Numbered from the stretch's first letter, positions 23,184 to 35,316 are shown. The stretch is 64,000 nt of DNA from Carex sylvatica (GCA_964058845.1 CAXKVR010000048.1:1-64000), one strand, 5' to 3'. The notes: generated by a model from the sequence alone, not told the origin. Numbers and translations: made by a program.

Positions 23184-23407
23184 GATTATTTTTTTTTTAA
23201 TAGAATTAAATTTAAATATTTCAACGAAACAAGCACGTTGAATTTTATTTTTATGAAAATAGCTCCATCAATTATGTGGATCGGTGGACGCAAAAAAATA
23301 AACATAGTAAACATAATAAACTGCATCGAACTTTTTTTCATAAAAATCAAGTCCAACTTACTTGTTTCATTGTAATATTTAAATTTGATTATATTTAAAA
23401 AAAAATC
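23184..23407. mobile_element. Foldback MITE, 9-bp target duplication
   Basis: A 224-bp element, ends GATTATTTTT...AAAAATC, flanked by a perfect CATACATTG at 23175-23183 and 23408-23416. The arms carry TTAATAGAATTAAATTTAAA and ACAAGCACGTTGAATTTTA with their inverses around ATCAATTATGTGGATCGGTGG. A sister copy lies at 52187-52473. Confidence 0.88.
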
Positions 23408-23534
23408 CATACATTGTGCGTGTCCAAATATATCTAAAAGAATAAAAAGAGAACAATTGCTACTTCAATGCTAGCAAAATATGAGACAGTTTCATGGGTT
23501 AACGGATTGTCTACATACTTTATATGCAAATAGA

Positions 23535-23598
23535 TGGTGGGTGGGTGGGTGGGTGGGTGTGTGTGTGTGGGGGGAGGGGGGGGGGGGGGGGGGGGGGG
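23535..23598 (+). repeat. G-rich tract: (TGGG)n, (GT)n and a 23-base G run
   Basis: About six TGGG units, then alternating GT, then six G, an A, and 23 uninterrupted G (23576-23598). This is a strong candidate for G-quadruplex formation and a likely site of length error in sequencing. The open frames across it, in both directions, are composition artefacts. Confidence 0.9.
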
Positions 23599-24003
23599 TG
23601 CCACCCACATCAACATACACACAAAAAAAAGGAAAGAAATGCAAAACAAACACCAAAAGTTGCGGTGCAACATTTACTCGTGAAATGCAAACAGCCAACC
23701 ATTATTGCTAGATGAAACAAAAAAGAGGTCCATTTTATTAGATTTATTTAAAATGAAGTCTTTGGTACAAACTTTGTACAGAAGATACACAACCAAGGTT
23801 AGATATCAAGTGATAAATTATGTTAGCGGAGAGAGACTAGTCTTATGTAACAAACTAAACTAAATTTGTCAAGATACAGTTTAGCGGATGGGTAGCACAC
23901 ACACCGCCACCACACTCCAACTAAATCTCCATCCTCAGATGAAAACAAGTGACAGAGATGTTAAAATTCAAAAGTAACATTTTTTTTTTATACTAGCCCT
24001 TGC

Positions 24004-26576
24004 CTATTTTGGAGGGTCCAATTTCTCCCATTCATAGCGTCCCGGCAATGGTTGCTCCGTCACCGGATCAAAGTTGTACCTATAACAAGTTGAAAAAAAT
24101 AAAATAAATTATTGTACCTAAACTACTTTTTGGTGTCTGAACAACTTGCATGTTTATAATATTCATATTGAAACATACTAATATGCACTTCTGGAATTTC
24201 TATCAAATTCATTATTGCAATAAGAGAGGTATATGGCATGTACTAATTACTTCTCAGTGAAGTTCTTTTGTTGAAGCTCCTCAGGCTTCCCAAATAGATC
24301 GTTGATATCTCTTTCAGAAGGGACAAGTCTCTGACAGGCGGGCCCACCAGTCTGATGTGTTGTTGACTGCAAAGTATTTCTGTTTGAAGAACTAGGAGTA
24401 GATAATTTATTGGGGTCTCCTATCAGGTTGCAAGGTGTGATCTCCCTGGCTTCCCTGCAATATATGTAACTTTGTTTGGAAACTACAGCATACAGTTGAA
24501 ACAAAATAAATTTTCATGACATATATATAAGTCGGAAACAAAATATTAAATAATGAAAAAGTAATGACCAAAGGAAGAATGATCAGTAGTAGGCTAGACA
24601 AGTCTTCCGAGAATACGTATAGCAATTAATTCCAAAAGCGATTGTGCGGACACTTTAGTATCTATGAGGTGGCACTGCAATTATGAAAATAATTGGAGGT
24701 ATCCGGGCTCTCTTCATTCTTGTCGGAATTAGGAACACAAGTCACCACAATTATAAGACAAGCAACTGTTCTGTTCTGGACAATTACTACTTAACATGCA
24801 GAAAAGGGGAGGTAGCACAGTTGGCTAGGAAAAAGTCTTAGGACTGTTGTACTCAAAAGTCGAGAGTTTGATTCCCCCTCACGACTTCGCAGCTTCTGCA
24901 AAAGGTCTTTAAAAAAAAATATTTGTAGCATGCAGAGTATACTAGTAAATTGTAGAACTTAAAGACTTTTCAAAAGCTTTTATTTTGATAAATCAACAAA
25001 GTATGCAATACGATAGCTCATTTGAGTTCAATGATGGTTTTACTCAGAAAGTATGAATGTTTTTAAACTCCTGTCATTGAGGTAACTTCTATACTCTTTT
25101 GAGTAAAAGAAATGGGGGTCAATGGACCCCAATTGCTATGCAGCAAATCTGCCCCTGGTTGGTATCCATTGACAAGCAGATTAATTTAATATTTTTGACA
25201 ACTATACATAAACTTCTTATTTTCAAACCTAACAGTTGGAATGTAGTATATACTTTAAGAACATCATACAAGTAAAATAAAAATGAAGAAGTTTCATGAA
25301 TTTTTTTTTTATAAAATGACTCGAAATTTGCAACGGTTCATATCTAGTGGTATTTGATTGAATATCAAATATAACCCAAATTACATGAAAATTGATATAC
25401 AAGCAATCTTATAAAGCTAACAACATGTCTATACCGTTTAATCTATTTCTATTTTTTTTTAATTTGATTCGAGAAAGTATCATCAAAGTTGTCAAGTTAA
25501 GCTCCGCTGCAAACAAATCATTGACCCTTTATAATAGATGGTTTGGTTATTTTTCTGACAAGTGGCACACTCTTACAACTATGAAATAGGGAGAATTTCA
25601 AGATTTGTTGGAGGAGTTTTTGCAAATTTCTGAAAAATACGACAACTTTGGATCTTTTGATCAGTGACAGCTGATCGAACTGAGAAACGGCTAACATACA
25701 TATAAAGAAGTAAAAATAAAAAACAATGAAGGTGTGGTGCATTGAATTCAGGTCCTGCTAAATTTGCCATACAGACCAGTATAAACTATATATTTAACAT
25801 AAAACCAAACTACTCCAGCCAGGACAAATTGAAATTATTTTAACCAGTGAAAACTAATAGAAGCAATTCACCATGCAAAACAAATCAGGGATATTGGAGA
25901 AATACTGGGAAAAAAAAGTTACATAAGGGATTACAGGAATCACCAGGCATTGAAGGCCCACAGGGAATCCAGTGGCTTATATTCTAAATTTAGTAAAGGA
26001 TGGCATTCTGGGTAGAAAGGGAAGCTCTGTGTTAACCTTTTGTGGCTATTTTACAAAATTGCTTCAAGAAAAATGCCAAATTAATAACCATAAAGGAAAC
26101 CTTCAACAGTTTCCTTTTACCTCTAAATCAAAACATTTGTAATTACTCGAACACAAAATAAATTATAGAAAAATTGTGGGGAACAATTTTTGAACATCAA
26201 CCAGACATGGGAATTCTATAATCAAAATTTTGAGCTATATTTGAATAGACTTGTACCTTTCAGCCTCTGAAGCAGGCTCATTATCTCCAACTAACCCCTC
26301 TGATTTTTCATTATTCTCTTCTCCTCCTTCCATCCTGGTAAAATCGTCTCTCTCTGTCCTTCTATCACTAGAAGCAACAGTTTTTTTCAGGGAGCTAGGG
26401 TTTCGTTTCTCGTCTCCTCTCTGTTTCCTCTTTGAAACCACGAGCCTCTTCTCCAAGCGGCGGTTGCGAAGGTCGAGGTAGGAGGAGGTGGTGGTGACGC
26501 CGTACAGAGCTAGGCTTTTTGCCCTTGTCAGAACCCCTGTACCACCTCCTCTGTTCTTTCTCTTAATCCTCCCCAT
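24004..26576 (-). CDS. Cyclin-dependent kinase inhibitor, KRP/ICK family
   Basis: Three - strand exons, in coding order 26576-26257, 24454-24251 and 24079-24004, join in frame (phases 2 and 2) to 199 aa, normal for KRPs. The N-terminus starts MGRIKRKNR and has the family motif GVLTRAKSLALYG plus SSYLDLRNRRLEKRL. A basic stretch, KRKQR, may serve in nuclear import. Exon 2 carries REITPCNLI and SERDINDLFGKPEELQQKNF. The C-terminus is the CDK/cyclin-binding CDI box, EKYNFDPVTEQPLPGRYEWE, ending KLDPPK. KRPs bind CYCD-CDKA complexes in the nucleus and restrain cell-cycle entry and endoreduplication. The start is the ATG next to the KRP motif; the frame is open further upstream but that sequence is not KRP-like. 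The 1.8-kb intron 1 holds a SINE. Confidence 0.95.
24803..24928 (+). mobile_element. tRNA-derived SINE in intron 1 of the KRP gene
   Basis: A 126-bp element. The head GGGGAGGTAGCACAGTTGGC resembles a tRNA 5' half with an A box, and GTCGAGAGTTTGATTCC near 24858 is a B box. It ends in an A-rich tail (from 24911). The direct repeat CATGCAGA flanks it at 24795-24802 and 24929-24936. Its orientation is opposite to the host gene. Confidence 0.85.
25100..25170. mobile_element. Fragment of a CAGGGGC-type hAT MITE
   Basis: GGGGTCAATGGACCCCAATTG followed by CTGCCCCTGG resembles the right half of the element at 49826-50030 (GGTCAATTGACCCCC...CGCCCCTA). The left half is not recognisable. Confidence 0.35.
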
Positions 26577-27030
26577 TTTATCTCTCTCTCGTCTCGCTCT
26601 TGAATAGATACCGAGGAATTGAAGCGAAAAGCGACAATCCCTCGAACCCCCAGAAAGAGAAACGCGATCCAAATATCCAAATAGCGTCAGAGTGATAGAT
26701 AGAATCGAGGAACGCACGAGCGGAAGCCAGGAGAGAGATGTGATGTAAGAGAGAGGCTTTGCCAATATTTCAAACTAGAGAGAGAAAGAGGAGTGGTTTA
26801 GGGGTGGGGAGTATTTTATGCGGAAAGGAAAGAGATTTGCTACGGACAAAGGAGAGATGTACTTTCGTTATAACTCCTGGGGCCTCTGGGTTTCTCAGTT
26901 TAAGACTTGGAGAATCTTTTCAGAATTTGGAGAAGTCAAAGGTTATATTCGTATATTTTCAGTTTATTTTTAGATTATTTTGAAAAGTAAGTACGGTAAC
27001 AAGGGATTTTAAAATTAAGTAGGACATGTA
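26577..27030 (-). promoter_or_regulatory. 5' flank of the KRP gene
   Basis: The first 200 bases upstream of the KRP ATG are less AT-rich and rich in GA/CT, as expected of a 5' UTR. Beyond this the sequence turns AT-rich and runs into a decayed MITE. No clear TATA box or E2F-type site could be assigned by eye. Confidence 0.35.
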
Positions 27031-27339
27031 ATTGTCAACGTCACAAGAAACATAATAAATATATTAAAATATACTTGCATATTAAATTTTATATTTTTTT
27101 AAAATTTTTTACTATTTATTAGGATGGATACGACAATTCAATAGTTTGAAAATAATGATTTTGTAAAACTACTTAATAAATAGTAAAAAAATTCAAAAAA
27201 TATAAAATTTGATCTGCAAGTATATTTTAATATATTCATCATATTGAAGAATTTGGATCGACTGTTTGAATTTTGAAAACTTTAAAAATGCACGATGTCA
27301 TTCGTGTCACCAAAAAAGGGTGTCATCCGATCCCTCCTC
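27030..27339. mobile_element. Decayed foldback MITE (relative of 16075-16453)
   Basis: The right end, GTGTCACCAAAAAAGGGTGT followed by CCCTCCTC, is the inverse of the left end of the 16075 element. The centre ACTTAATAAATAGTAAAAAAA and TATAAAATTTGATCTGCAAG match it nearly base for base. The left terminus is eroded or lost, so no target duplication could be checked. Confidence 0.8.
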
Positions 27340-27886
27340 ATTAAACAACCGTTTATCGAACGTATTTTGAGTTGGACATATTTTTATTAGTGCAATGATT
27401 ATTATGTAATTTTGTTGGAAAATAAATGATAGCTATTAAAATTTTAACCAAGTTAATAGATAATAATTTGTGATATAATTGTTAGTTATATATTATAAGA
27501 ACTAAAATAAATTTGATATTAATAAAATGTGGGTCTTTCAAATAATTTTTCTTAGGTTAATTAATTCGGATCCTCTTTATTAATGTAAAAATGAGTTTTT
27601 TTTTATATATATTTTATCATATTAACTTAGCCTTACATATTGATGATCAAGTACTTATTGTTTAAAATTTAAATAAAAATAAGTCCTCTGATGATCATGA
27701 CCAAGCTCAACCGGTTCAAAAATAGAAACAGAGATTTTAATTACTTGTCTATACATCAACCACTAATAAATTAATACCAAATTTAAGTTGTCAATTATCC
27801 GCCTATAAATTGTGCCAACTGTTGAAACATAGTGCTGTCAATAAAATTGGACCAACAAGTGTCAACTGTTTAACTTGCAAATATAT

Positions 27887-28303
27887 GAGCATAACTAGGG
27901 TGTTCATAAATTCACCAAGTCCTCTTGTGAACTCAACTAAATTATTTGAATTGTCTTTAAATGACGAATTTAAACCGTTGAAATCCTTTTACCTTATGAG
28001 TGATGCGTCTATATGTGAAAAAATTTAAATTTAAAATTAATTTTGTATAGAGTCAAGTGGTCAAAATTAGAAAGTTTATAAATTAATTTTAATGCATTTA
28101 TTTTTTGGACATCTTTTGATCACTTGACTCTATAGTCTATACAAAATTAATTCGAAATTTTAAAATTTTCACATGTAGACGCATCACTCGTAAGATAGAA
28201 GGATTTCAACAGTTTGAATTCGTCGTTTGAAACTAATTCGATAGAATTTAGATTTGAGTTCACAAGAGGGTTTGATGAACTTAGTAATACCTTAGTTCTA
28301 CTT
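27887..28303. mobile_element. Foldback MITE, Mutator-type (relative of 6173-6598)
   Basis: A 417-bp inverted-repeat element with ends GAGCATAACTAGGGTG and inverted AACTAAGG. A perfect 9-bp duplication CAAATATAT lies at 27878-27886 and 28304-28312. The arms contain ACCGTTGAAATCC and ATGAGTGATGCGTCTA, as in the UNC-13 intron copy. The arms have diverged more than in that copy, suggesting an older insertion. Confidence 0.88.
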
Positions 28304-28312
28304 CAAATATAT

Positions 28313-28640
28313 TAACCATATACTATCAGAAGAATCTGAACAAGTGATTTAGGAAACATTTGTTGGCATGTCTCTAACAGAATACATGCCATTTGTGTTA
28401 AAGAAAATCAATAATAGCATGTTAATATATAATGAGGAGGATTCAATTTTTTTTTTTTTTTTTACCGTGTCTTTATATTTTTATGTTCTAATAATAAATA
28501 AATTAAAATTTATATGTCAAAATAAAACCACTAGATGCGATCTATATTATTCATGCAAAAAATTATCATTTTTTGTTTTGATTTTATATGAATCGATAAG
28601 TTGAAAATCAGTGTTCAGGACTTATTCACATCGGTGTATT
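28313..28640. other. AT-rich spacer
   Basis: Nothing recognisable beyond a T-run at 28447-28463. Confidence 0.35.
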
Positions 28641-29770
28641 TTAGCATGCTCTTAATATTAATTAAAATAAAATAAAAATGTCATAACTTTTTACGCGTGC
28701 ATAGAAAAAATGAAAACCGATCCAGAATTTGAAAATAAAGCTAATTGAAGGAAGGTCGGCCAGAAAAATTTATAAGCATGATTTCTTGCACCATAGACAT
28801 TATTCTGGAGCTAGGGAACATTTCTAGGATTTAGGAAAGACAACTTGGTTTGGAGAAGAAAAAGAGAGGAGAAAAACGCGAGTTTTACAACGATTCTTCT
28901 TCGCTCTTCGAGATTTATCATGAACTCTCTTATCTTTACTTGTTTATTTTCTTTTAAATCATACTTGAGTAGACATTTTAGTTTCTAGGGTTGTGATGTA
29001 ATCAAATTTTTTTTTTGCATGTTAGTTATTGAATTTTTGTGTTGAAATTTGTGTTTGTTTAATTGTGTTTGATTTTAATTGCTTAGATTAAATTGTTTGA
29101 TTTATATTGGTTTATCACTAGATGCATGGCCACATCTAGAAGGTACATTGGCCTTTATAATCTCTTAATAGCCGAAAGGTGAACATTTTCTTTTATCGAC
29201 GGATAAGAGGTTAACTTTAGTATACCAAACAAGCAACTAGGTAATTCATACCAACATACGACAGTTGAGATCTAAAGCCCGATAATGGTACATACTGCAA
29301 TTCCATACCAAGTTAATGAACCAACATATGACAGTTGAGATTTAGAAACATTAGCTCTGGTCAGTAAAACCCTACACAAAGGAACAACACAAAGAAATAG
29401 TAACTACTGCATTCACTCGGGGGCCACACGGACTACGTACGACAGTACTCAGCACGCATTCACTGGATGCGGCCCGCGTGGGACACCACACGGTTCCTCG
29501 AGGCAGAACTGAGATGAAGTCATAATCCTGAAAATGCCTTTTATTAATTGATTAAAACCAAGTTTATTTATTTTCTTGCATTTAATTACTTCTATTGAAC
29601 TGTTTAGGAAATATAAAAACCCAAATCAACTTTTTTAACTTCTAGTTTTTAATTAATTTAGGTAAAATCTAGTTAATACTTGAACCGTCCTTTGGATCGA
29701 TATCTGAATATACTGCTCGATAGAATTGTGCACTTGCAATCCGATTCGAAAGGTGTAATAAAGGTTTAAA
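28640..29770 (+). mobile_element. Probable Ty3/gypsy (Tat-like) LTR remnant
   Basis: The order of features resembles the LTRs of plant Tat/Ogre-type elements: GAAGAAAAAGAGAGGAGAAA, ACGATTCTTCTTCGCTCTTC, ATCATGAACTCTC, TTTCTAGGGTTGTGATG, and far downstream GGATCGATATCTGAATATAC followed by GTGCACTTGCAATCCG. No coding domain, primer site or second LTR is present, so it is a solo or truncated LTR. The assignment is by general likeness; the ends are approximate. Confidence 0.45.
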
Positions 29771-30559
29771 AGGTACAGTAAACTGTACTGAAACTTTGTT
29801 CATTACCAATTGGTGTAACAATTATTTAATTTTAAATGGTTTAGAGTATTGTCCAAATAATTTAGAATTTTAAAAAATTATCTAAAAGAATTTATATTAC
29901 CAAAATAGTCTAGAATAATTTAAAAAATATCAAAATAGTATAGAATAATTTAGAAAATATCAAAATAGTCTAGAATAATTTAAAAAATACCAAAATAGTT
30001 TAGAATAATTTAGAAAATATCAAAATGGTCTAGTATAATTTACCTATTAATTTAGAAAATATCAAAATGGTCTAGAATAATTTTAAAAAAATATCAAAAT
30101 GGTCTAGAATAATTTCAAAAATTCAAAAATTATTTCAGAAAATTGCCCTATTAATTTAGAAAATTATGCGATTAATTTAGAAAATACCAAAATGATTTAG
30201 AATTTGTTTAGGAACCTCTTTTTTTGGATCTCTTTCGGAGCTCTGTGTCTGATCGCTCGGCTCTTCGATTCATGTTTTTTTTTTTTTTAATTTTAAGATG
30301 ACAATGATCAGTATGTAATTAATTAGTTCATTTTAAATGGTTTAGAATATTATCCGAATAATTTAGAATTTTTTAAAACATTCCAAAATTATTTAGAATA
30401 ATTTATTATTTTTCAAAATAGTTGAGAATATTATCCTATTAATTTAAAAAAAATCAAAATGGTCTAGAATAATTTAAAAAATAGCAAAAATGGTTTAGAA
30501 TAATTTAGAAAAATTCAAAATGATTTAGAATATTATTCGAATTTTTTAGTATGGCAGAC

Positions 30560-30925
30560 AAAGTACTTAAGCATACATTTAGCGGCTTGTTGTGGACCAT
30601 GTTGACATCTCATTTGAGTTTTTTTTCATCGTTCAAAAAACCATTTATTCAATTTATAGAACGCGTCCTCCACGACCACTTCAACTGGTAATCGTTGACT
30701 AATTTTGAACACGGCATTCAATGACTCTGACCCATTTGTTGTCATTATCCTTCATCGGTGACCTCCGTCCAATGCTTGATACAATTTCTCTGGACATGGA
30801 AGCTCATCTTCATCATTAGGGTTCCTCTTACCCACCTTGTTAAGGTAGTCGATAGCCTTCAAACCACTAATTTTAAAGTCTTGTAACATCTCCTGCAACC
30901 TCCTAGGTTTGTGGGAATTCGAATT
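30560..30925 (-). pseudogene. MULE transposase, C-terminal remnant
   Basis: Read on the - strand, 30746-30640 gives TNGSESLNAVFKISQRLPVE then VVVEDAFYKLNKWFFE, matching the MULE motif TTNxAESxNxxLKxxRxLPI..LVExxFYKLNxYF. Before it comes LKAIDYLNKVGKRNPNDEDE, weakly like the region ahead of this motif. Frameshifts lie between the pieces. The catalytic DDE core is not visible and may have been lost at the copia junction. Confidence 0.75.
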
Positions 30926-30929
30926 TTTT

Positions 30930-32231
30930 GTATTTTGTGGGAATAATCAATTTATGCACTCACTTAATATGTATGTTTTGCAAATCATCAAAATGGGGAG
31001 ATTGTTGGCTTTTGGGAGCCCTCAACTTATTTGTTTGATTAGATCTGCAAAACATATATAAATTGCATTTAACAGTTTCCTTGACTTGAGATTTGTGTAG
31101 GATCATAAGATGTAGAAATATTCTAATGAAGGTCAAGACTTCATAATCAACATCTAATCTTCACAAGCTTTCTGAAAAGTAGTCATATGCTGAAATCGGA
31201 CACTCGAGCACTAAGATACGCCTGTTTGAAGAGTGCTGAAGTTTCATAACAGTTGAGAACCGTGATAACAGTCCATGGAAAATGATAACGGTAAAAATAC
31301 ATCCCAAGATACTCCATGATGCATAAAATATCTTTTAGCATCACCACAATTCTAAGCAAGTCAAGAACCAAACCGTGGCAATGGTCATGGACCGTTATGA
31401 TTTTTCAGCCTGCGCACCTTTCGTATTTTGGCCACCGTTTGGTCATACAAACTTTTATTTGAGTGAATCAAAACTTGAAATTCTCAAGAGACCGAGATAT
31501 ACAATTTCTATGTATTAACATTGTTCAGAATATGAACGGATAGATCGGTATAGGCCTTGGAAGCAAATGTCAGATATGAAAATAAGAATAAACCTAGATT
31601 TGCTTCTCTCCCTTTATATAGAAGACAAAGTTAGGTTTCTAGGGTGTGCTCCAGCTGCTAAAATTCATCTCCTCTATTCACAAGAGAGTCACCATGATTG
31701 CTAGACCTTAAACTTCAATAGTCATTCAACAACCGAAGATCTCCTCCACCATACTCAATCAACTTCAACAACCCGAGTGATTTGTGAGAGATCTTTATTT
31801 ACTACAAACACCTTGTAACCCTTGTTATCTTGAGCCTCGCACTCACCTTGCAATCCTTGAGTCCTCGTGAATCGAATTATTTTCTTTGAGCCTTTAGTGC
31901 TCCTGTTAGGACCGTGTGATTTTCCATAAGTTTGTAAGGGCTCACCGGTTTCACCTTGTAATCCTTTCTCATTGGGTAAAGAAAGACGCGCCATCTAGAA
32001 GGTCGCAGGCCCCAGAGACGTAGGCGTTAATGCCGAACTCCGTAAACAATTCTTGTGTCAAGTGTCTCTAAACTCTACTATTTACTTTATTTACTTTACT
32101 TTTAGTTTAGACAAAGTTATTCTAGTTTCCGCCAAGAATAACTTATAGACACGCTATAATATTATTACTTAGACCAAAAATATAAAAAGACCTATTCACC
32201 CCCCCTCCTCTAGGTGCCTTTGGGACCAACA
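30930..32231 (+). mobile_element. Ty1/copia 3' end: polypurine tract and LTR
   Basis: AAATCATCAAAATGGGGAGAT (30983-31002) leads into TGTTGG at 31003, the polypurine-tract/LTR junction of many copia elements. The LTR (about 1.23 kb) has a TATATA at about 31615, and runs through CACCCCCCCTCCTCTAGGTG to CCAACA near 32231. There is no primer-binding site to its right, so this is the 3' LTR. The internal region to the left is cut to fewer than 80 bases, so the element is a 3' fragment of + orientation. Confidence 0.72.
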
Positions 32232-32234
32232 ACA

Positions 32235-32615
32235 GGTGTTTGACTATTCAGGTTCAATTGGAAATTAAGACCGGTATAGTTCGATTCCAATTCTACATAT
32301 AACTCAAGAACCGGTAACCTTTGTGGAAAAAACGTCACAATTCCTAAAATTATTTCGAACGATTGTTGGTTTATTACCGGTACTAATTGATAGTCACATT
32401 AGCTATCGGTAGACATATTAAACCTCGCTTGGATTTCCAGATTTTGCTTGACTAGCATTATACCCAACCATTTTATAAATCTCATTCCGAAGATAATCAA
32501 AGCTATGGTTCACTGTTAGCGATAATGAGTATTTAGCTCGGGTACTGTAAAAGACCCCGTCATCATTGTATTGGATTTTCTCTCCAATAAAAATTTTCAC
32601 ACAAATGGTTGTCAT
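32235..32615 (-). pseudogene. MULE transposase, N-terminal remnant
   Basis: From the ATG at 32613-32615 the - strand reads MTTICVKIFIGEKIQYNDDG, then YLRNEIYKMVGYNASQAK. After a frame break comes VLELYVELESNYTGLN at about 32310-32270. The general N-terminal shape of plant MULE transposases (a short beta-rich domain ending ..LELYVE..) fits. The copia LTR ends abruptly against it, which shows that the LTR element landed in, or deleted into, this gene. Confidence 0.65.
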
Positions 32616-33250
32616 TTTTAGTTTTGATTGGTATGACAGTTTAAAAAATAACAATATTAGTAATTAAAAATTATCCGGACCTCTGAAAATTATTCTATAT
32701 TATTTTACAATTTTTTAAATTATTCTAAACCATTTTGAAATGTTCTAAAATTTTCTAAATTATTTAGAAAATATTCTAAAACATAAAAAAAAAAACCATT
32801 TTGGAATGAACTAATTAATTATAAATTAAATTATTTTAAAAAAAAAACTGAATCGAAGAGCCGATCGATCAAACAGTCAGAGCTCTGTAAGGGATCCAAA
32901 AAATAAAGAGGTTCCTAAAACAATTATAAATTATTTTAGAATTTTCTAAATTATTGTAAACCATTTTGGAAAATTTTAAATTATTCTACACCATTTTGGA
33001 ATTTTTTTTAATTAATAGGACAATATTCTAAACTATTTTGAAATCTTCTAAATTAATAATACAATATCTAAACCATTTCCTAAATTATTATAAACTATTT
33101 TTGAATTTCTAAATTAATAAGGCACTATTCTAAACCATTTTAAAAATATATAAATCATTCTAGATTTATAAACTATTTTTAGTCTAAATAATATATGTAA
33201 TTAATCTATTTTTGGTTTTAATTGGTACAATTTAACAAATAACAACATAT

Positions 33251-33909
33251 AAATAATTTAAAATTAAACAAAATGATAAAACTTACTGAAAATTATTTTT
33301 TGCACTATTTCGTCTGTCAGACTAAATGAAAGCGAGTGAGAGACTGAGTGAAAGCGACACTGAGATCCGCAGTTTTTATAAATGAAATCAGTGCGAGTCC
33401 AGAAAAAAAAATTTCGGTTCAAAATCAATTTTTTTTTCAATTTCTAATCAAAATACCGGAAAAATTTATTACAGTTTCTGGATTAGAAACCGGAAAAAAT
33501 TTATCTGGACTAAGGCTTAAAACTAGAAAAAAAAAAATTCGGATTCTAATTAAGAAATCGGAATTTTTTTTCCGATTTGGATAATTTTCGAATTTTGGCA
33601 ACGTTTTGATTATTTTTAAAAAAATTATTTAATTTTTGAATATAAATAAAAAAATCGGTGGATCCGTCCTGTCTGCTTTCCTACAAAACATTACACCAGC
33701 GAGAATCTAGCAAGTTTGCATGCACACACAGTACCTATGATTTATGGAATCACACATTGAGCCGGTGATTTAATACGTTTTGTGAAACTATTGAAATTAA
33801 AGTCCATTGTGTACATTTTTAACTTTATACGAAGTAAATTTAACTGCGATTTTATGGACCTTATTCTGCAAAGTATGATCATCTCTCGTCATCTCATAGT
33901 TCGAATTTG
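33251..33909. other. AT-rich spacer with a small GAGTGAGAGACTGAG block
   Basis: No gene seen. 33400-33660 has repeated TCGGTTCAAAATC / CGGAATTTTTTTTCCGAT type stretches that fold weakly. An open frame of 78 codons at 33348-33584 is lysine/isoleucine/phenylalanine-rich noise. Confidence 0.35.
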
Positions 33910-34347
33910 CTGCAACAAATAATTCGGATTAATATTTTTCAGGTCGAATTTTTTGTGGCTGTAAAAAAAAATTAAAATATTTCTTTGTGTGTTATTGAAA
34001 AAAAAATATAAATGTTTTGAATCTGAGTTATTGATCTCGATTCAAAAGTTATTTATGAGTAAATAAAGAAAATATTGTAGTCATTCTAGTACATTTAAAT
34101 TCTAAGAAATTGCATCCATTTTAAATTTATTTTTGAAAATAAATCATTTTGTCATACTTTTGTCATAATTTTTTTTTTTTAAATAGAAAGACCACAATAT
34201 TTTATGTATTTATCTAGAAGTGACTTTTGAACCGGGATCAATAACTCAGATTCAAAGCATTTATATTTTTTTTCCAGTAACACACAAAGAAATATTTTAA
34301 TTTTTCTTACAGCTGCAAAAAATCTTGACCGGAGTTATTTGTTACAG
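33910..34347. mobile_element. Foldback MITE, about 438 bp
   Basis: Arms begin CTGCAACAAATAATTC and end with inverted TTATTTGTTACAG. Long inverted matches include AAATATTTCTTTGTGTGTTA and GAATCTGAGTTATTGATC with its inverse at about 34232. A convincing target duplication was not found, so the superfamily is open. Confidence 0.75.
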
Positions 34348-35308
34348 TCTTTCTAGTAAATTAAATTATATAGTATTTCATCTATTTTAAAAAATATAAA
34401 AATATTTCTAATATTTAATAGAAAAATAAAAAAAATCATAAAATTTTGCTAATTTAATAAAAACAAACTATAAATAAATAAAGGTTTCTCAGATAAATTG
34501 AACAAATAAAAAAAATTATATTTCTCAGTAAAATTCTGTAATAAACTTAAGCATTTATATTATTTTTTATTTAATATTGGATATTAAAAAAAAATGTGAG
34601 GTCTCCATGTACTTTAAAAGACATTTCCAAAATAAATAAAGAAATATATTTTCACAAACAAAAATAAAAGAAAGTATCCTTTAACTTATCTTTTTGTTTA
34701 TATACGGTACGGTCCCAATTTATCCCAATGGAATCCTATGTTCATAGAGTATCTCGTTCTTCTGTGGGACAATTCTGTGGCACCTCACGTGTTTATGTAG
34801 TAACCTAAGATTCAAAATTAGGAGTAATGTCAATATACCCTCGTGATTTTTTCGGTTGTGACAAATATCCTGAACTTTTTAAATTTAACAATAGCCCCTC
34901 GAACTTTAATTGAAACTTTTTTTTTTTGGTTACCATCAGCTATCATTTTCTATATCTTGTATTCCATATCTGATTTCAAAATAGAAATACTAAACATTGA
35001 CTAAATTTTTTCTGTTTTCTTATAATTTAACAAAAAATAATCAACTTTGAAAATTTTCACAAGTTCTTGAAAATGAGCTTGTTACCTGGGAATTTTTTTT
35101 AGAGATGTATGATAGTTCGTTTATAATTTTAAAAAATGCAGTACGTTTTATTTTGGGTCTTGAACTGACGAGTATATTTACAAATTTTGCAAATTATTTT
35201 CAACCATTCTTAAAGGAAAATTCACAATTATACGCATACTGTGATACGATACACGACCTGATCAAATATATGAGGTGTTACCCGTAACCTCTCTACGATT
35301 TAACTTGA
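34348..35308. other. AT-rich, gene-free
   Basis: 34380-34680 is very AT-rich. 34820-34920 has blocks (AATATACCCTCGTGATTTTT, AGCCCCTCGAACTTTAATTG) of a type common at the ends of plant MITEs, but no partner arm was found. 35105-35287 is open for 60 codons without any recognisable similarity. Confidence 0.35.
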
Positions 35309-35316
35309 GATCCATC

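Larger units (their letters stand above)
29800..33250 (-). mobile_element. Broken MuDR-like MULE with tandem-repeat TIRs, split by a copia element
   Basis: The left flank (29830-30560) and right flank (32650-33190) are arrays of an AT-rich unit (AATTTAGAAAATATCAAAAT then GGTCTAGAAT, and variants) in opposite orientations. Both arms also carry a shared unique block, on the left TAGGAACCTCTTTTTTTGGA, GAGCTCTGTGTCTGATCG and GGCTCTTCGATTC, and its inverse at about 32850-32920. Between the arms lie both halves of a MULE transposase on the - strand, separated by a Ty1/copia 3' end. Outer boundaries and target duplication were not resolved. Confidence 0.72.

Noticed and set aside
23434..23715. Proline-rich and glycine-rich open frames on both strands
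   Set aside because: Produced by the TGGG/G-run low-complexity tract.
28640..29770. A complete Ty3 retrotransposon
   Set aside because: No gag-pol domain, primer-binding site or paired LTR; only LTR-like text can be supported.
29835..30560. Regular short repeats suggesting a CRISPR-like array
   Set aside because: Units are degenerate and AT-rich without constant spacers, and they recur inverted at the other end of a MULE; the genome is eukaryotic.
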